A stretch of 64,000 nucleotides of DNA, taken from Eutypella sp. D-1. Taxonomy: Eukaryota > Ascomycota > Sordariomycetes > Xylariales > Diatrypaceae. Below the pieces are notes generated by a model. The model did not search any database, was not told the DNA's origin, and saw only the letters and a program-made list of their open reading frames with translations. Location: positions 62,001 to 126,000 of the forward strand of contig JAJTTP010000021.1 in the NCBI GenBank assembly GCA_023313575.1, read 5' to 3'. The position numbers and the translations under genes are program-made. Below are positions 24,185 through 36,935 of this stretch, in pieces; the first letter of the stretch is position 1, and every line of letters starts with the position of its first letter.

Positions 24185-27100
24185 GGGCAGCCTCCGCAGC
24201 AAAGCAAAACAAGAAAATAAAAATAAGTCGAGCCAAACTGGAAGAATGGCACGTGTATTCTACATTGACCCCTTTTATTACTCTGTGTTATAACGAGGAG
24301 ATGGACGGACATCAAGTCAAATCAGTCGATGTCACGGCGCGCGCAGGGTATAGGGCCCCGCCGTGTATGCATCATGTATATATTGTAGCATCAGGTCATT
24401 GGAGGGGATGAGATACCAAATTGAAAACCGAAAAAAACTACTTAAAACAAACAGCAAAGACCGGCGAATGCGGAGTGCGTGCCTATGTATGTGGCTGTAT
24501 GTCCATATGCCGTGTCTTGACTGGCTGGCGCGCTATGGTCATCACCTACATTGAGCAGCCGGCGGATGAACCTGGTGATCTGATTGTGAGTAGAACATCA
24601 AATCTCGAGACTTCATGATGGGATTCAGCCCACGTCATCGGCTGAGCTCGCTATATCTAAATGCGCAGTCTTACGGTGCGTCCCATCGAGTCACAGTGGA
24701 GGTATTGCCAATTGGGCGACCCGAAATACGTAGGCCAAATCCGCTGCTCAGTGAGGCGATGTCGTAGGAAGAGCGCCCAATTCCACCAGGCCATCGCGCC
24801 CCCTCTCTCCTTCAAAAGGAATATATAACTCTTGGTTTCTGGCCGAAAGTTTTGATCGGATATATATATCCGCCAACGCGTCTCTCCCTTTCTACCCTTC
24901 ATTTCGTCACCGATTGAATATGTGCAACAAACAGAGTTGCATACGCAAGCGCCGTCAATCAAATCTCGATGTATCAAATGGATAAATACGTAGACGGCGC
25001 GCACCCGACGGTTTCGGCGAGGACGGAAACGGATGCCCGCATGAATACATCTACATCTACATCTACATACCCGTGGTTTCCCGCCGCTTGCCTGTGCGAT
25101 ACGCGGTATCCGGAAATTCGTCGGCCCTTGCTGGGTCCCGTTGTACCGGGCTGGTGAGATGAGGTGGATGATGAGTGAACCACGTGCATCCATCGATCTG
25201 CGACACCGCTTACCTTCACTTCCCAGACCCGCCGCGACTGCTGCCATTGCAACAGACGCTTCGGACGTGAGTGCTACGGGCCTGACTAATGGGAGATGAG
25301 ATTCTGGATGGAGAGGGGGGGAGACGGGATCGATCTATTTAACGTAGTAAGCGGGGTGCGGGCCGCGACGATGATGACGGGGAGGTGCACAGGGATAAGC
25401 GGACTGCCTTGGCTGCCTTTCTTCTTCTCCTTGTTTGCTCTATTCTTTTTCAAAAGGTGCACCCGGATTTGATGAGGAATCCAGGAATCCGGGTAGGGAA
25501 CTTTTGGGAGTCATCGTTGTCGCAATCTCATAGGCTACCATGCCCGGATCGGATCGTCTTGAAGGGAAATCGTATCTCAGGCCTCTAACCCTTGCTCCCC
25601 TGGTTTCGGCCTTGCAGCCGGCCGAACCGCGTGTCTCAGCTTTCGCCCATGCGCTTGGTATTCAATACTACGTAGGCCACCATTGGATGGAAGCAGGTAG
25701 GCTGGCTGGTCTCCTGCCGGGCGGCTCTACGGTGATAGTTGGAACATAGTTAAGTGTTAGTTAGAGCAGCCAGCAAGCAAACTTCGATGAAATGTCAAAG
25801 CTCCAAAAAGGCTTGGCTTGAGATTCTGAGTCTTGTCTTCGCGCCCGGAGATCCCCAGCTCGTCTCATCTCGACTCGACCCTCTCTAACTGCGTAGTCAA
25901 TTCGTCAATCCGTATGTGACCTACCCAACTCGGCAGCTCAGCTACATACCTACCTGAGACCTCCCCCTGCCGGCGGCACAAGCTCTGTATCAACTTCCCA
26001 GCGAGCCCACTGATTCAGAAGGACGTCGCAGGGCGCGTATGTGTGTGCATTTTTCCATGACACTTTACACCGTAGTCGTCGCTCACCTACTGACTTAATA
26101 TGTCGCTCCTGTTGGCCAACGGCTAGATGTGTGAGCACCACGAGAGGAGAAAGGGGAGTGTGTGTGTGTTCACTCCGAAATCTGTCGTAGAAGTTGCTGC
26201 GTCGGGTTTGATCGCCGCGAGCTGAGAATTGAGGGGGCACTTTCAGAATAGGAAAATGAGACTTGGTCTTTTATCTTTTTTTTTTTCATTCTATATTCTC
26301 CATTTCAACAATTATGGTAGAAGGAGAATTGGATCGTTACCTCCGCCACGAGACTGAACACCGAAGGGTCTCATGTGCTCCCGCCAATCAATTCCCTTTT
26401 TGCTTCACAGCCCTACGCACGTCCTCGGCCGCGACAATTAGGGCTCTCCACGGACGAAATCGTGACCAGGTCACCAACAACGTCTCATAAACCCCCATGG
26501 ATGCAAAATGACATGCATTTCCCTTTTTGCAAGGCGGGTTCAAAAGATCGGCCGATGCTAGGGCTTAGGTTCACCGATTGCTCGCCTACACGCTTCGGAG
26601 CCATGTTTATGAACTTATATAAGTCATGCTCGCCATGGGTCCGCACAATGTCCAAGCAGTTCCTCAATACGGCGCTCGCTAATGAAGAGAAAGTGTTCCA
26701 GTGCGACGGCGTTGATCAGATCATACATGTGTGTGAATATGAGTGAGGCTCTACACACCTGCCTGCGTGCCTTCGCGACAGCAGCGACACAATACGTCGC
26801 GATGCGCCTAACCACAACCAGCGTGGCGCGGAGGCACTGCGCGATATATCTCGTCCTGGAACCTCCAGGTTTGATCGTCGCCAGGGTGCGCCCGCCCGCG
26901 CAACGTGACATACCCAGATACGGCTACCCAACCACTCGAAACGCGCCGGGCCTGGGTCCCGCCCGCAACCGCATTGGCGCGGGGTTTGGGAAGCAGAACC
27001 GAGGGTCCACGACCTTCGGTGCGTTATGCGTCCCCCCATAAGACCTGGTAAAAAGCGTTCTCTTTTTCTTTTGCTCTTGCTTCTAAGGGACCCGTCTTCC

Positions 27101-27435
27101 GTCTCTTTCTCGCCCTCTATCCCGATATCTCTCACGGGTATTCCTTTCTATTCTCCCTTTTCTGTTCACGATGCATGCATGCCCCGGAGGCAATGCCCCT
27201 TATCAGAGCCTCCACCTGGCTGCTCGGATGTAGCTTCGCTGCCTTCTTGAGCCGTCTCGGGCAAGACGACGCACAGGTCATAGCTAACTAGAAAGGAGCT
27301 GTCGGGACGACAAAAACATCAGTGCGGCTCCTATTCTGTCGTTACCGTCATATAATAAAGAAAACCTATATATATACACACACGTACATGAGAAACAAAA
27401 GGAAAAGACGAGCAATAAAGTGAATTCAGATAGTG
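24185..27435. other. Long intergenic region, no supported gene
   Basis: About 3.2 kb. ALDH 3' flank with AATAAA-like sequence near 24215; a GT dinucleotide run near 26159-26170; pyrimidine-rich stretches at 27055-27150 that probably belong to the promoter of the next gene; a TATATACACACA run at about 27369. Open frames up to about 200 aa on the minus strand lack family features. Confidence 0.5.
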
Positions 27436-28922
27436 ATGGATGCGACGCCGCCGCTCGCGGCGCTCACGACCGTGTTCACGCCGCCGTGCCAGACCACGTG
27501 GCTCATAACGACGACCAAGATCCCTTCGCAGTACCCCCCCTTTCCCACAGGAGGGCCGATGTCCTGCAACCCGCCGGAATGGCCCGCCAATATCGCGGAC
27601 CAGGGATTCCAGTACTACTCGCCGGCGATATGCCCGAGCGGGTTCGCCGTGGGTCCCGATTGCGAGGTCGAGGACACACGCATCGCGGAGGAGGAGTTCC
27701 CCGCCGTTCTTCCCGGGGAGCGGGCTTTCTATTGTGTACCGAGGTGAGACATCAGCTGGCGTTCCCAGGCACTAAAATGCACTTCCTTTTCCTCTCGATT
27801 CCCATTCATGCATAAAGTTTACGATCAAAAGTCGTATATTTGTGCTAAATTTGGTTTTTATACTATAGCGGCTACACCTGCACTTCAGACACCACGGATT
27901 TTCGCGGCGGTGTGTGGGGGTACACGGTCGTGGGACCGACTGGCAGGACGGCGGACTGTACAGTTGGCCCGGCGTTACAGATACGCTGGAAAGAGGAAGA
28001 CCTGGACATGCTCGAGACACACCCGTTGACTCCGGGGTCGACACAAGGTGACAGAACAGCAGACCGGGTTCCAATGCCCATACCAGAATCAACAGATACG
28101 GAGACAGGAGCCGATGTAGAACCAACGGTCACCACGGAGGAGCCTCCAGAGACCACCCCTATGCCAGATATGCCCGGGCCAATGAGGACCATGTTCAGTA
28201 CGATTATAAGCACGGTTGTCTCGCCTGGGGGGTCGAGTACAGTGGTTACCGTCACCACAATTATACCAGGGTCATCTACTACAGGGAGCACGACGGATGA
28301 TGAACCGACGGGGGTTCCAACTGCCCAGTCCCCGTCCAAGCCATCGAAAGATGATGGAAACAGGATTATTGACAACCCTACAGCCCTAGCCACCGTCTTT
28401 TTATCGAGTCTGATCGCAGGGATGGTGCTGCTAGCAATAGCATACGTGATATTCCGACGGTACCGCCGCAAGGCGATGGCAAGTCAAGGGAACGGGCCGG
28501 AACAGGTGGGAATCGGTGTCTGGGTACAACGAAGTGGCGAACGGCTGCAGGCAGTCTCCGAACTGCAGGGCAGCAGTCCGACGACATGGGATAGTTGGAG
28601 GACACGAGCTGAGCTCGGAACGGGTGGCCCGACCCCGGAGTTGAACGCGCGATGGCCACTAGGGACGAGGTCCAACCCGGCGGAGCTAGATAGCGGCGAG
28701 GTCGGGACTCACAGCAGGTGGAGCTGGATATCCCACGTATCGACGAAGTTGAGCGTGCAGTCGAAAAAGTCAAACCAGGCACGACCAGGCAATAGGGCTG
28801 CGTCTAGGAGAACGCTGTCTACGGCCTCTGACTCTTCGGCGAGTTCGATGAGTTCGACGAGTTCCCTGACCTCAGAGAAAGCCCTACTGTCCGTCTTCAA
28901 CCCGCGAAACCAGCGAAAATAG
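27436..28922 (+). CDS. Single-pass membrane protein with Cys-containing ectodomain (fungal hypothetical)
   Basis: Two exons, 27436-27743 and 27869-28922, join in frame at VP|S to give 453 aa. The start is the ATG at 27436. The N-terminal half (to about residue 130) is a Cys/Pro/Thr-rich domain with the run FQYYSPAICPSGF and the junction SGYTCTSDTTDFRGGVWGY, a pattern I associate with uncharacterised proteins of Sordariomycetes. A Ser/Thr/Pro-rich stalk follows (about 150-270), then one hydrophobic helix (about 274-298) and a basic stop-transfer stretch RRYRRK, leaving a roughly 150-residue Ser-rich cytoplasmic tail. No cleavable signal peptide is obvious. This is the layout of a surface sensor or adhesin-like protein; ligand and partner are unknown. 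Confidence 0.8.
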
Positions 28923-31071
28923 CCAAGGTGGTGTGGTAGAAGAGGCTAAACCAGCATACGGCTTATGACTCATGATGGAACAGTGACAGAAGCCTCCATG
29001 ATCGAAATAGGCATGTACAACATTAGAAATCATCAGTTACTTCGTTCTTGGGTTTGGTATACCCCCTTGGAGTCGGCCTAGAAGTCACAAATGAAAAATT
29101 TCAAAATGCAGCAATAGTCCTACGTTACTAATGCCCAACCTTTGCGTTTAGAAACAAGGAAGCATCTAGGACCTTCCGACTTAGGCGTCATGGGGTAGTC
29201 GCTAGGCTGAAAGGTGGCGGTATGTATCGATGTAGAAGCAGAATCAGCGGGCTGGCCGAGTTGGCGCACCTTAGCGTACACGACGCGACCCCTCGCACTC
29301 GGACTTGGAGCCATCACAGAAGCAGTGCCTATTTACCCTCAACTTGGCCATGCCCCATGAGTCCCTACAGTACCACAGGCAGGCAGTAATATGGATGATA
29401 GGGATCATGTCCTGGGAATCTTCCTTGACGTCGGGGATTTGCGGCCGTCGGCGAGTATTGCTAGAAATAGTCTTGGAACGAAAGGGGTTTGGCGTAGATT
29501 GTAGATAAGGATGGTTCGGTTTTGCAATCCCAGTGTGGCAGGCCGTCACCGATGGTTGCCCAGCAGGGAGCCCAAGCTAGGAGGCGGAAGAATCTAGATG
29601 AAGAAAATCAAGCCACGAGAAAGGGAGGGCGAGGCCTCTTTATCAGAAGACATGACGATAGCACCCATGACGAGCTGAAGAAGGAATCCACCCCACGTGC
29701 CTAGCCATTACATCATGTTTGGGGGCCAGGCATGGGGCATCTTGAAGACTTCAGCCTCAAGAGCAAGGAAGTTCCGAGGCTGAGAGCTCGAGGTTTGGAC
29801 TAATTGCTGACAGCGGTGATTTCAGGGGGGGCGCAGTCCTCCTGGACGCTTTTTAGCTACATATTTACGTTAATTGATAATCCCCGACTTAACCCCTCTA
29901 CATGCACCAAAAGGGGGTGCAGGGTTAGATCTTCGGCTACTTTACCCAGGCGCTAGACAAGATTAGTGGCCAGATGCCTTGCTCCCACGTTTTGTACCTA
30001 ATTGACAAAACCTGGGTAGTAGTGAAAAGTTCGTTATGTAGGGAAAAATAAAATAACAATACACTACTATTCGAAGATATACTCATTCAGGATGAAGTCT
30101 TTAAATCGCTTTTTCAAAGAAGATCGGGTTCCTCCTCATCCTGTACTGATGTATGCATTACACTAAAGCAACAAGCTTCTTATTGTATACATACTAGGTA
30201 ATCCATATCTTGCAGTTCCAGTGGGTCGGGAGAATCTAATCTTTCTTCTCTATGGTTGGCCAACAACATTTCCTAATTAGGAAATTTGGTATTGTTGGAG
30301 GTTTGGCATTGCATTTTTGATATACAGATCCAGGCATGCTATTCATGCAAAATGTAAATAACAACGAGTAGTGAATATTTTACATACTCGGGGATTTTGA
30401 AAGCGACTTTTAGCTCTTTTCATTTTTTTTCTTCATACAAAGCGGAGTTAAAAGGCCTCGAGGTAGAGTCATCCCGGGTATTAGCGATGAGCCCCGTCTT
30501 ACCAATGTCGAGTGACCGTAGGCTGTGAGACACCGTTGCCAATTTTCAACAGCTTGTACCGACCGCGTGCTGCGTGCCGAGTGATACCACAGAGACATAA
30601 AATTTCCGACTCCTATTCTCGGGTATTCTTTAGGACTCTTCAACGCGGTCAGCGTGGACGACTGGCTACCCCCCTTCAGAGTTTTCACCAGATGCCCAGC
30701 CACGCATGCTGAGCATCCACATTGCCATATCCGGCGATGTCATCTATCAACACCCAAGCCCACACGATATGGATTTTGAGCCGCGTGCCAATCCTGACTA
30801 GGCGGCCAAAAGTCTCCGTGGGAGACCTATCAAACATGCTATTTATCATGTAACTACTTATAGTCAAGCCTCCTTCCTGCACATGGACCAGCCCAGGATC
30901 CTGCTTGCATTTTCCGATTCGTTCTTACTCGTGCAGCAGCCCGCGTTAGCTCCCGTCTCTATCATCCAACCAAATACCACTGATCGTTTGCATCGTCGAA
31001 TTTAGTTTATAACGTCTTTGAGCAAAGCAAGCAACATACCATACCATATTCCTGAGCCATAGAAGTTAGAT
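28923..31071. other. Intergenic region with an AT-rich patch and a hairpin-forming palindrome
   Basis: About 2.1 kb without a supported gene. From about 29860 to 30400 the sequence becomes AT-rich. A perfect 16-nt palindrome (TTTCCTAATTAGGAAA, 30269-30284) is flanked by CCAACAA on the left and TTGTTGG on the right, so an imperfect hairpin of about 40 nt is possible. Confidence 0.5.
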
Positions 31072-31812
31072 ATGGCTCGTTATCACTTCCTCCCGGAGAT
31101 CCGCGTACGGACCTCTGGGCCCAACAGGAGCTTCGAGTTCGTACGCTCGAAGTCTTTCTCGACAGGCCACCGAGATCACAGCCGTCACTACAACTACCGT
31201 CATCGTCATCACTTTGACCGCCCGTACCTCGATTACTCCCATACCTATGCTGGCGTGACGTATGACGAGTGGGATGCTGTCCAACGAGAGAATCGAGACC
31301 TAAAGGTCGACCTCAAGAACGTGAAAGAGGAGGTTCAAGGTCTATACCTCGCCAAGAAGCAGCTCACCGAGGAGATCCATCACCTTCGAATTCACTACTC
31401 TTACGACAGCGATGGCTCCGGCCGACCATCCCACAGGCGCCGCTTCTCATACCATCACGAGCACGGCGACCGGTTTCGCCGCCGGCTGGCAAACATGAGG
31501 ACAGAGCTTGGGAAGAGAGACGAGACTATCACACGTCTTAGGACGGACAACGAGTCTCTGGGGGCGCGTATCGTGGAGCTCCAGCGCACCGCGGAAGAAA
31601 AGGGCATGTCGGTTGATCACTGGCGCACAAGGTATCAGGATACCCTCGAATTAACTAAGAGTTTCGAGGTCGGGTACGACCGGGTGCTGGAGGAGCTCAA
31701 CCAGAAGGAACAGATGCTGCAGACGATGCAGGTGACGATCGAGAAGAAAGAGGAGCTTCTGGCTGCGTATCGCAGACGGGTCCGACATCTCGAAGATCAT
31801 GCTCGTCTCTGA
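31072..31812 (+). CDS. Small coiled-coil protein, function unknown
   Basis: An intronless 246-aa frame. The first 60 residues are His/Arg/Tyr-rich (HRDHSRHYNYRHRHHFD). From about residue 65 to the end the chain is charged and heptad-like, with two coiled-coil stretches (about 68-105 and 135-245) separated by a Ser/His/Arg-rich linker. There is no signal peptide, membrane helix or catalytic motif. I do not recognise a family; the composition and the phrase SVDHWRTRYQDTLE resemble the coiled-coil gene at 36138-36935 (SADHWERKAEEYKTQL), so the two may be diverged paralogues. It probably acts as a structural or adaptor protein; this is inference. Confidence 0.7.
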   Translation: MARYHFLPEIRVRTSGPNRSFEFVRSKSFSTGHRDHSRHYNYRHRHHFDRPYLDYSHTYAGVTYDEWDAVQRENRDLKVDLKNVKEEVQGLYLAKKQLTEEIHHLRIHYSYDSDGSGRPSHRRRFSYHHEHGDRFRRRLANMRTELGKRDETITRLRTDNESLGARIVELQRTAEEKGMSVDHWRTRYQDTLELTKSFEVGYDRVLEELNQKEQMLQTMQVTIEKKEELLAAYRRRVRHLEDHARL

Positions 31813-34800
31813 GGCGAGGATCCATTAAAGAGATCTTATTGCTGTTCTCTCTCTCTTTTCCTCACTGCTTATGGTATTATCATTGTCTTCATCTTTCTTC
31901 TCAGAACATGTCACGTTGGTGGTTGTTATGACATCTACGATCATTTCCTATCTAAGGATGTGGCGTCAGGCACAGTAAGTTACATCCTACTCTACATACT
32001 TCTGCCTTCATCGCTAACAGTCACGATATTTCTAGTTATTTGCATTTGGCATCAATACTACTTGATCTACTTCTTTCGCTTTCCTCTTCTCATTTGTATA
32101 AGTTCTCTTCTCAATAGTTAGTTTACCTTGGGCTGGCGGGGAATGTTGGCATGTGCATGTTGGTTCTTGGCATTTTTATCAGTCTTATTATTATGGGTGG
32201 TTATGTGGTGATTTTTTGAGATACCCAAGCACCTGGGCGGGCATTTGGTGGTTAGACCGGGGTTTTGGTGGAGGGGCTAAAGTGGGAGAAGGGTTCCAGG
32301 TTGTTATTTTTAGTTATGTTTAGGGGATTCTGGGGTAGTCTAGCGCGCTTGTAGTGAGGGATTTGGGTGGAAGGTCAGTAGTCAGGTGAACGCCTCAGTT
32401 GAGGGCTTCGGTCATTTCCTAGTTAGAGTGTAGGTAGAAACTTAGGCCTTATGATACTCGGGCAGGCACATGATAGATACCTAGACGAGACAGTAATGAT
32501 TAGGATTTATTAGTAAGTCTAAGTTCTCCTATAGAAGTGATATTTTTAACCTTGAATAGTTTCTAGAAGAGCCCTTTACACAGGTAGTAGAAGTCCTAAC
32601 TTACACAAGTAGATTGGTAAAGTCCTTGCCAAATACCCGCCGGGCCAGCACAAGCGCGATGCATTAGGGAATTTCCTATTTAGGAAGGTGGGTAACGCAC
32701 TTAAGGTGTCTCCGAGAGCGCGTGCGATAGAACTTATAATTATTGAAGTACTTTATACTGAACTGGAGGTCGGACCGGACCCGTTAACTTCTATAGACTT
32801 TTGTCAAACTAACCCCAGCACGTACCTAGTAAGGCTGAATGTAAGATCTTCAACCAGGAGGCTCCTAGTACAAGAGACAAGAGTGGCAAAATCCCCGAGA
32901 TAGCGGATCTGCGCGATAGTTATCCTTCAATGACGGAAGTTGTCTCGCGTACCTTTCATACCGCGGACTAGAGTAGTTGCTTACAGCATTGGAAATAATA
33001 ACGCGAACCAGGTATCTTCAAACACGTAGCATACTGTTCCTTAGAGATAAACATCGATAGCATGTCGTAAGCAGCCTCCGTATCTTGGCGACGTCGCCTT
33101 GATGCATGATGAAGCTACTGATAAATACAAGAACGCCGTGGTCCACCGTCCGCGTACCCGACTGACTGAAAGTATCGCCAAAATTAAACGACGTCAAGGT
33201 GGCATGGTGTGTGGTCCCCATCTGGCCACGAATACTGTACATATACTGCAATACTACCCTCTCCTAATAGCGGTGAAGTTGAAGGTGTCGACGTCGATTC
33301 GACAGCGACCCTGAACTCCCCGGCTGTGGCAGAACGTTGCAGAGAATGGCGGTTTTGGTGACACGCCAGTGTCCTGTCGGATCGGCCGCTGCAACGCCGG
33401 GAAATAAGATAAAGTCAAAATTAGGAAAGAATTGACTGCCCTGTATGTCGATCGAGGTAATCCGGGGAAACTTCCTTCGACCGGCTGTTTGGCTTACATA
33501 GTCACCGGCGAGTCGGCCTGGAGCTTCGTGTAGCGAGAATATCGGATCATACCCGTCTGACCTTTCAGCATTACAAGGCATCTAGTAGAACAGTTACATA
33601 GGTGATGCTTGACTATACCTACGCCACGTCAAACTATATCATTTCTAAAGAGCTTGACATGTCTGGGTGGCGAATTGGTGGATGGTGTTGGATTATAATT
33701 CATGACCTCAATAAAGGGGCCAATGCCGATAAATACCTGTACACTTTATGCATCCTCGTGTACCTACCTAGGTGCGGAACAACCTTGAACCCTGAATGAA
33801 GGAGAGGCTGTAGTTGTTACTTACCATACATAAGTTGATCGATAGGGCAGGTATGTGCAAGGTACTCGATATGCAATGACTTCATCCTTAAGAGAGGGTT
33901 TAAAGGAGGGTCGAATGGGACGCGAACCAGATAGTAAGAAGACAAAATAAAGATAATGGTAGTAATGACAACAAAAAAAGGCGACTTCCAAGTGTGCCGA
34001 GATCGTCAAGACAGGTACTTAGCCAAAGTCCTAGAGATGTACTCTTGGTATCTGGCATAACTTACCTTGAAATCTATACCTCGAAACAAATAGTCGCGCT
34101 CTATAAAATCGGGCTTAGTGCCTCTGCATGCTACATTATAGTGGGCTCACTAGTAGACGGTCTTGACGGACCGGCCGCGGGGGATCTTCCAATGAATGAC
34201 GGGATTGATCGTGTCGCCAATATCTTATCGTAAGAGGCGGGGATGAATGCCTAATACCTCCAGGTTATTTTCTTTTTTTCTTTTGATTTTTCTGAGGGCG
34301 TTTCCCGATGGCAACAGCAGATGTTGTGATTCATAAATTCACCTCAGTTTCGTATTATACCCAAATTGTTTGCACCCCCCCTCCCCCCCCCCCAAATCAG
34401 CTCACCCCATCTCCCCCGGCATCTTGTATTTGGTAGACGTGGTACAAATGAGTACGAACAGAGATTCGCTGATGTCAAGAAAGTGACTGCATGCTTGCCT
34501 GCCTGGCTGCCTTGGAATCTGCCTACTCGTCATGTAGGGAAGTAATACAGAATCGAAGGAATACAAATTCGCATTCGCAGCGAAAAGGAGAATATTTGAA
34601 CAAACACGAAAGCGAATATCTTGCAGATAGCGCATGAACTCCCATGCAACTCCGGCTACTCATATGCGATCACTTGACGCCGGCTCATGTGAGTCATTAG
34701 CTTCCAGTCGGTACTTGGTTGCTCATGTAGCTACATAGAATTCACTGGCAGCTCCTCGATCGGGCCTGACGGTGACGCCTTCAATTGGACACAGCGAAAG

Positions 34801-36137
34801 GAACTATGTCTCCTAGTGGGCAGTTCCTTTTAGAGCCTGCAGGCATCTACGCCGGTACACCAGTCTAAACCAAATGGCTCTCTGGCTGGCTTCTCTAATC
34901 GCACGCCTATGCGACACTCGCGTTCTCCTTCACTCCCGTCGCAGATGCGCAAACCCAGAGTTTGGTGCCCCTCCGAACCCCTTAGAATCTTTGGCGCAAC
35001 TGAGGGGCTGTGAAAGGGTATGAGCCCCCCCTGGTTCTCTGTCCCCCGCGCGATGCCTACAATGGATTTGTAGAAAGGTCGCATCCTTGACCCTTGCGCG
35101 AGCTAACCTTGGCGAACCGTTGGGGGCCGAAATCGTGAGGCAACCTAGGCGGCTGACAATGCTTGGCCATTTCGGTGAGATTTTGGCAGGTAAAAAGTCG
35201 CTGCGAATGCGAATAATCGTGGAGGGCGGGCGCGACACGGCGGCGGCGGCGCTCTCTTAATTATTTCTGCGCTGCCACAGCACCACTGGTATGAGTATGT
35301 ACCCGGGCTTTATTTCGACTTTTTCCCGTTTTCTTGCGGTGCACTGCCTCACGCTATGATGTGCGTTGGCCAACGGGGCTTTCAACAAGGCATGCCGGTG
35401 TACGGGAGCTTGTAGGGGAGCCAGTGTTCCAAACACCTACACAGAGGTACCGTACCCGTCAACGATGAATATGTTTCTCATCTATAGTAATCCTGGACTC
35501 CGGACCCTGGAAAACGGCTTTCCTTGTGGCTCACCATCCGACAAGGATCCTTATGTCTCGAGGGGGGCGCTGCCTAAAAGTGACGTTAGGTACAAGCAGA
35601 GATACAGGCAACCGATCTACATCATACCCGTCAACATCAATGTACCAAAACCTACTTGGCATCCAACCGGGATTAAATGGTTACTGTTCGATACCTGCTC
35701 GCATGTGTCTCCTGAGACTGAAGGCAGCAATGCCCCCTCCCATTCGCAAATGAATTTCATAAATACAACATCTTTCCGCTCTCTTCCATGGTCTGTGATA
35801 TATAACATTTCTCTATCAAAGACATTCCTTGCCCTTCCAAGTTCTTCATACACACATCTTCTCTAAGAGGGTCTCTTAGAATATATACTATACTATCACC
35901 AAACCCCTATTGTCCACTTCTTTGGGATTTCTTCCCCTTACTACCTTCTACCGGTGACGACTTCGGTATACCCCATACTTTCGCTCAAGGGTCATCCTCA
36001 TAATCTCCTTCCGTCTCATTCGGGCCCAACTTCAACGCCTTATAACATATCCTACCGTAGTCTTCTACTGAATACACACAGAGCACGGTACTTCACTTCA
36101 CATACATCCTACCACTAGTTAGAGCCATCTGTCTGGC
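31813..36137. other. Long intergenic region, no supported gene
   Basis: About 4.3 kb. The first 600 bp are T-rich and probably include the 3' UTR of the coiled-coil gene. AT-rich sequence continues to about 33100. A C-homopolymer run lies at about 34373-34393. Open frames at 33264-33581 (minus) and 35366-35866 (plus, no ATG) lack family features. Confidence 0.5.
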
Positions 36138-36935
36138 ATGTCTAGCAAGCGGTACAGCGCTCCTCCTTCGTCTTCCAGGGGGTCTAGGTCCAACCGCAAC
36201 TACGAAATGTCTTGGGATTCTGGAATCGGTTCGTTATCGAGCGAGCAAGCTAGTTCGGGAAGCAGACGTGATCGTCCATTTACAGCCCAGGACTACCAGA
36301 ACCAGCTTAATGATCCCTATGCCCTCCAGGAAGCACTGCGACATGCCCGAGGATCCGCTGACCACTGGGAGAGAAAGGCCGAAGAGTATAAAACCCAACT
36401 GCTAGACGCCCACAAGGCTGAACATGAGGCCAGAGCCCGTATTAAAGCCCAGTTAGACCATGCCGAACAACTGGATCAAGAGCTCAGGGACGTCAAAGCC
36501 GACCGAGATTCCTGGAAAAATCGCTACTTTGAGCTGGAACAGGAATTGAGCGGCTCAAGTGCTAACAATAACCCTATGATGCCAGCCGCGCCTCTACCCA
36601 TTCGCACCAAGAGCAATCGTGAGAGCCACCGCGAGGAAGATAATCAGCGGATGCGATTGAAGACGCGGATGAGCCCCAAGGACGATAAACGTCCCAAGTC
36701 AAAAACGCGCAAGTCCGGCCGGGACCGAAGCCGAGCGTCGTCCACTAAGCGTGAAGTATATATCGAGGAAATGCCCAGCACTCCTAAGAATCCCAGTCGC
36801 AGGCTCAGCACTTCGGAATCACATAGGTCATCCCGGTCTTCCCAACCGACAAGCACCCCAATCTATTCAGGCAGTTACGACGGCAACTACCAAGCCTACC
36901 CACTTCCCGATTCGACACGTGGCAGGCGGTCGTAG
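36138..36935 (+). CDS. Ser/Arg-rich coiled-coil protein, function unknown
   Basis: An intronless 265-aa frame starting at the ATG at 36138. Residues 1-50 are Ser/Arg-rich. Residues about 55-140 form a charged coiled coil (e.g. KAQLDHAEQLDQELRDVKAD followed by DSWKNRYFELEQEL). The C-terminal third is basic and Ser-rich (KRPKSKTRKSGRDRSR), a plausible nuclear or phosphorylated tail. No enzyme motif. Its layout, size and lack of introns match the coiled-coil gene at 31072, 4.3 kb upstream on the same strand. I cannot assign a family. Confidence 0.72.
   Translation: MSSKRYSAPPSSSRGSRSNRNYEMSWDSGIGSLSSEQASSGSRRDRPFTAQDYQNQLNDPYALQEALRHARGSADHWERKAEEYKTQLLDAHKAEHEARARIKAQLDHAEQLDQELRDVKADRDSWKNRYFELEQELSGSSANNNPMMPAAPLPIRTKSNRESHREEDNQRMRLKTRMSPKDDKRPKSKTRKSGRDRSRASSTKREVYIEEMPSTPKNPSRRLSTSESHRSSRSSQPTSTPIYSGSYDGNYQAYPLPDSTRGRRS

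Noticed and set aside
23306..24202. 298-aa minus-strand frame opposite the aldehyde dehydrogenase
   Set aside because: Exact shadow of a GC-biased coding exon on the plus strand; crosses the ALDH intron and shows no domain.
26682..27041. 119-aa plus-strand frame upstream of the membrane protein gene
   Set aside because: No homology recognised and opposed by an equally long minus-strand frame; low coding signal.
33264..33581. 105-aa minus-strand frame with protein-like composition
   Set aside because: No recognisable motif and no flanking exons with splice signals; at most a gene relic.
34373..34393. Poly-C runs (also near 10930, 41320 and 55445)
   Set aside because: Simple homopolymers; several fall inside introns and are useful only as markers or as sites of sequencing error.
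35366..35866. 166-aa plus-strand frame
   Set aside because: Starts at TTG rather than ATG, no family features, ordinary composition.
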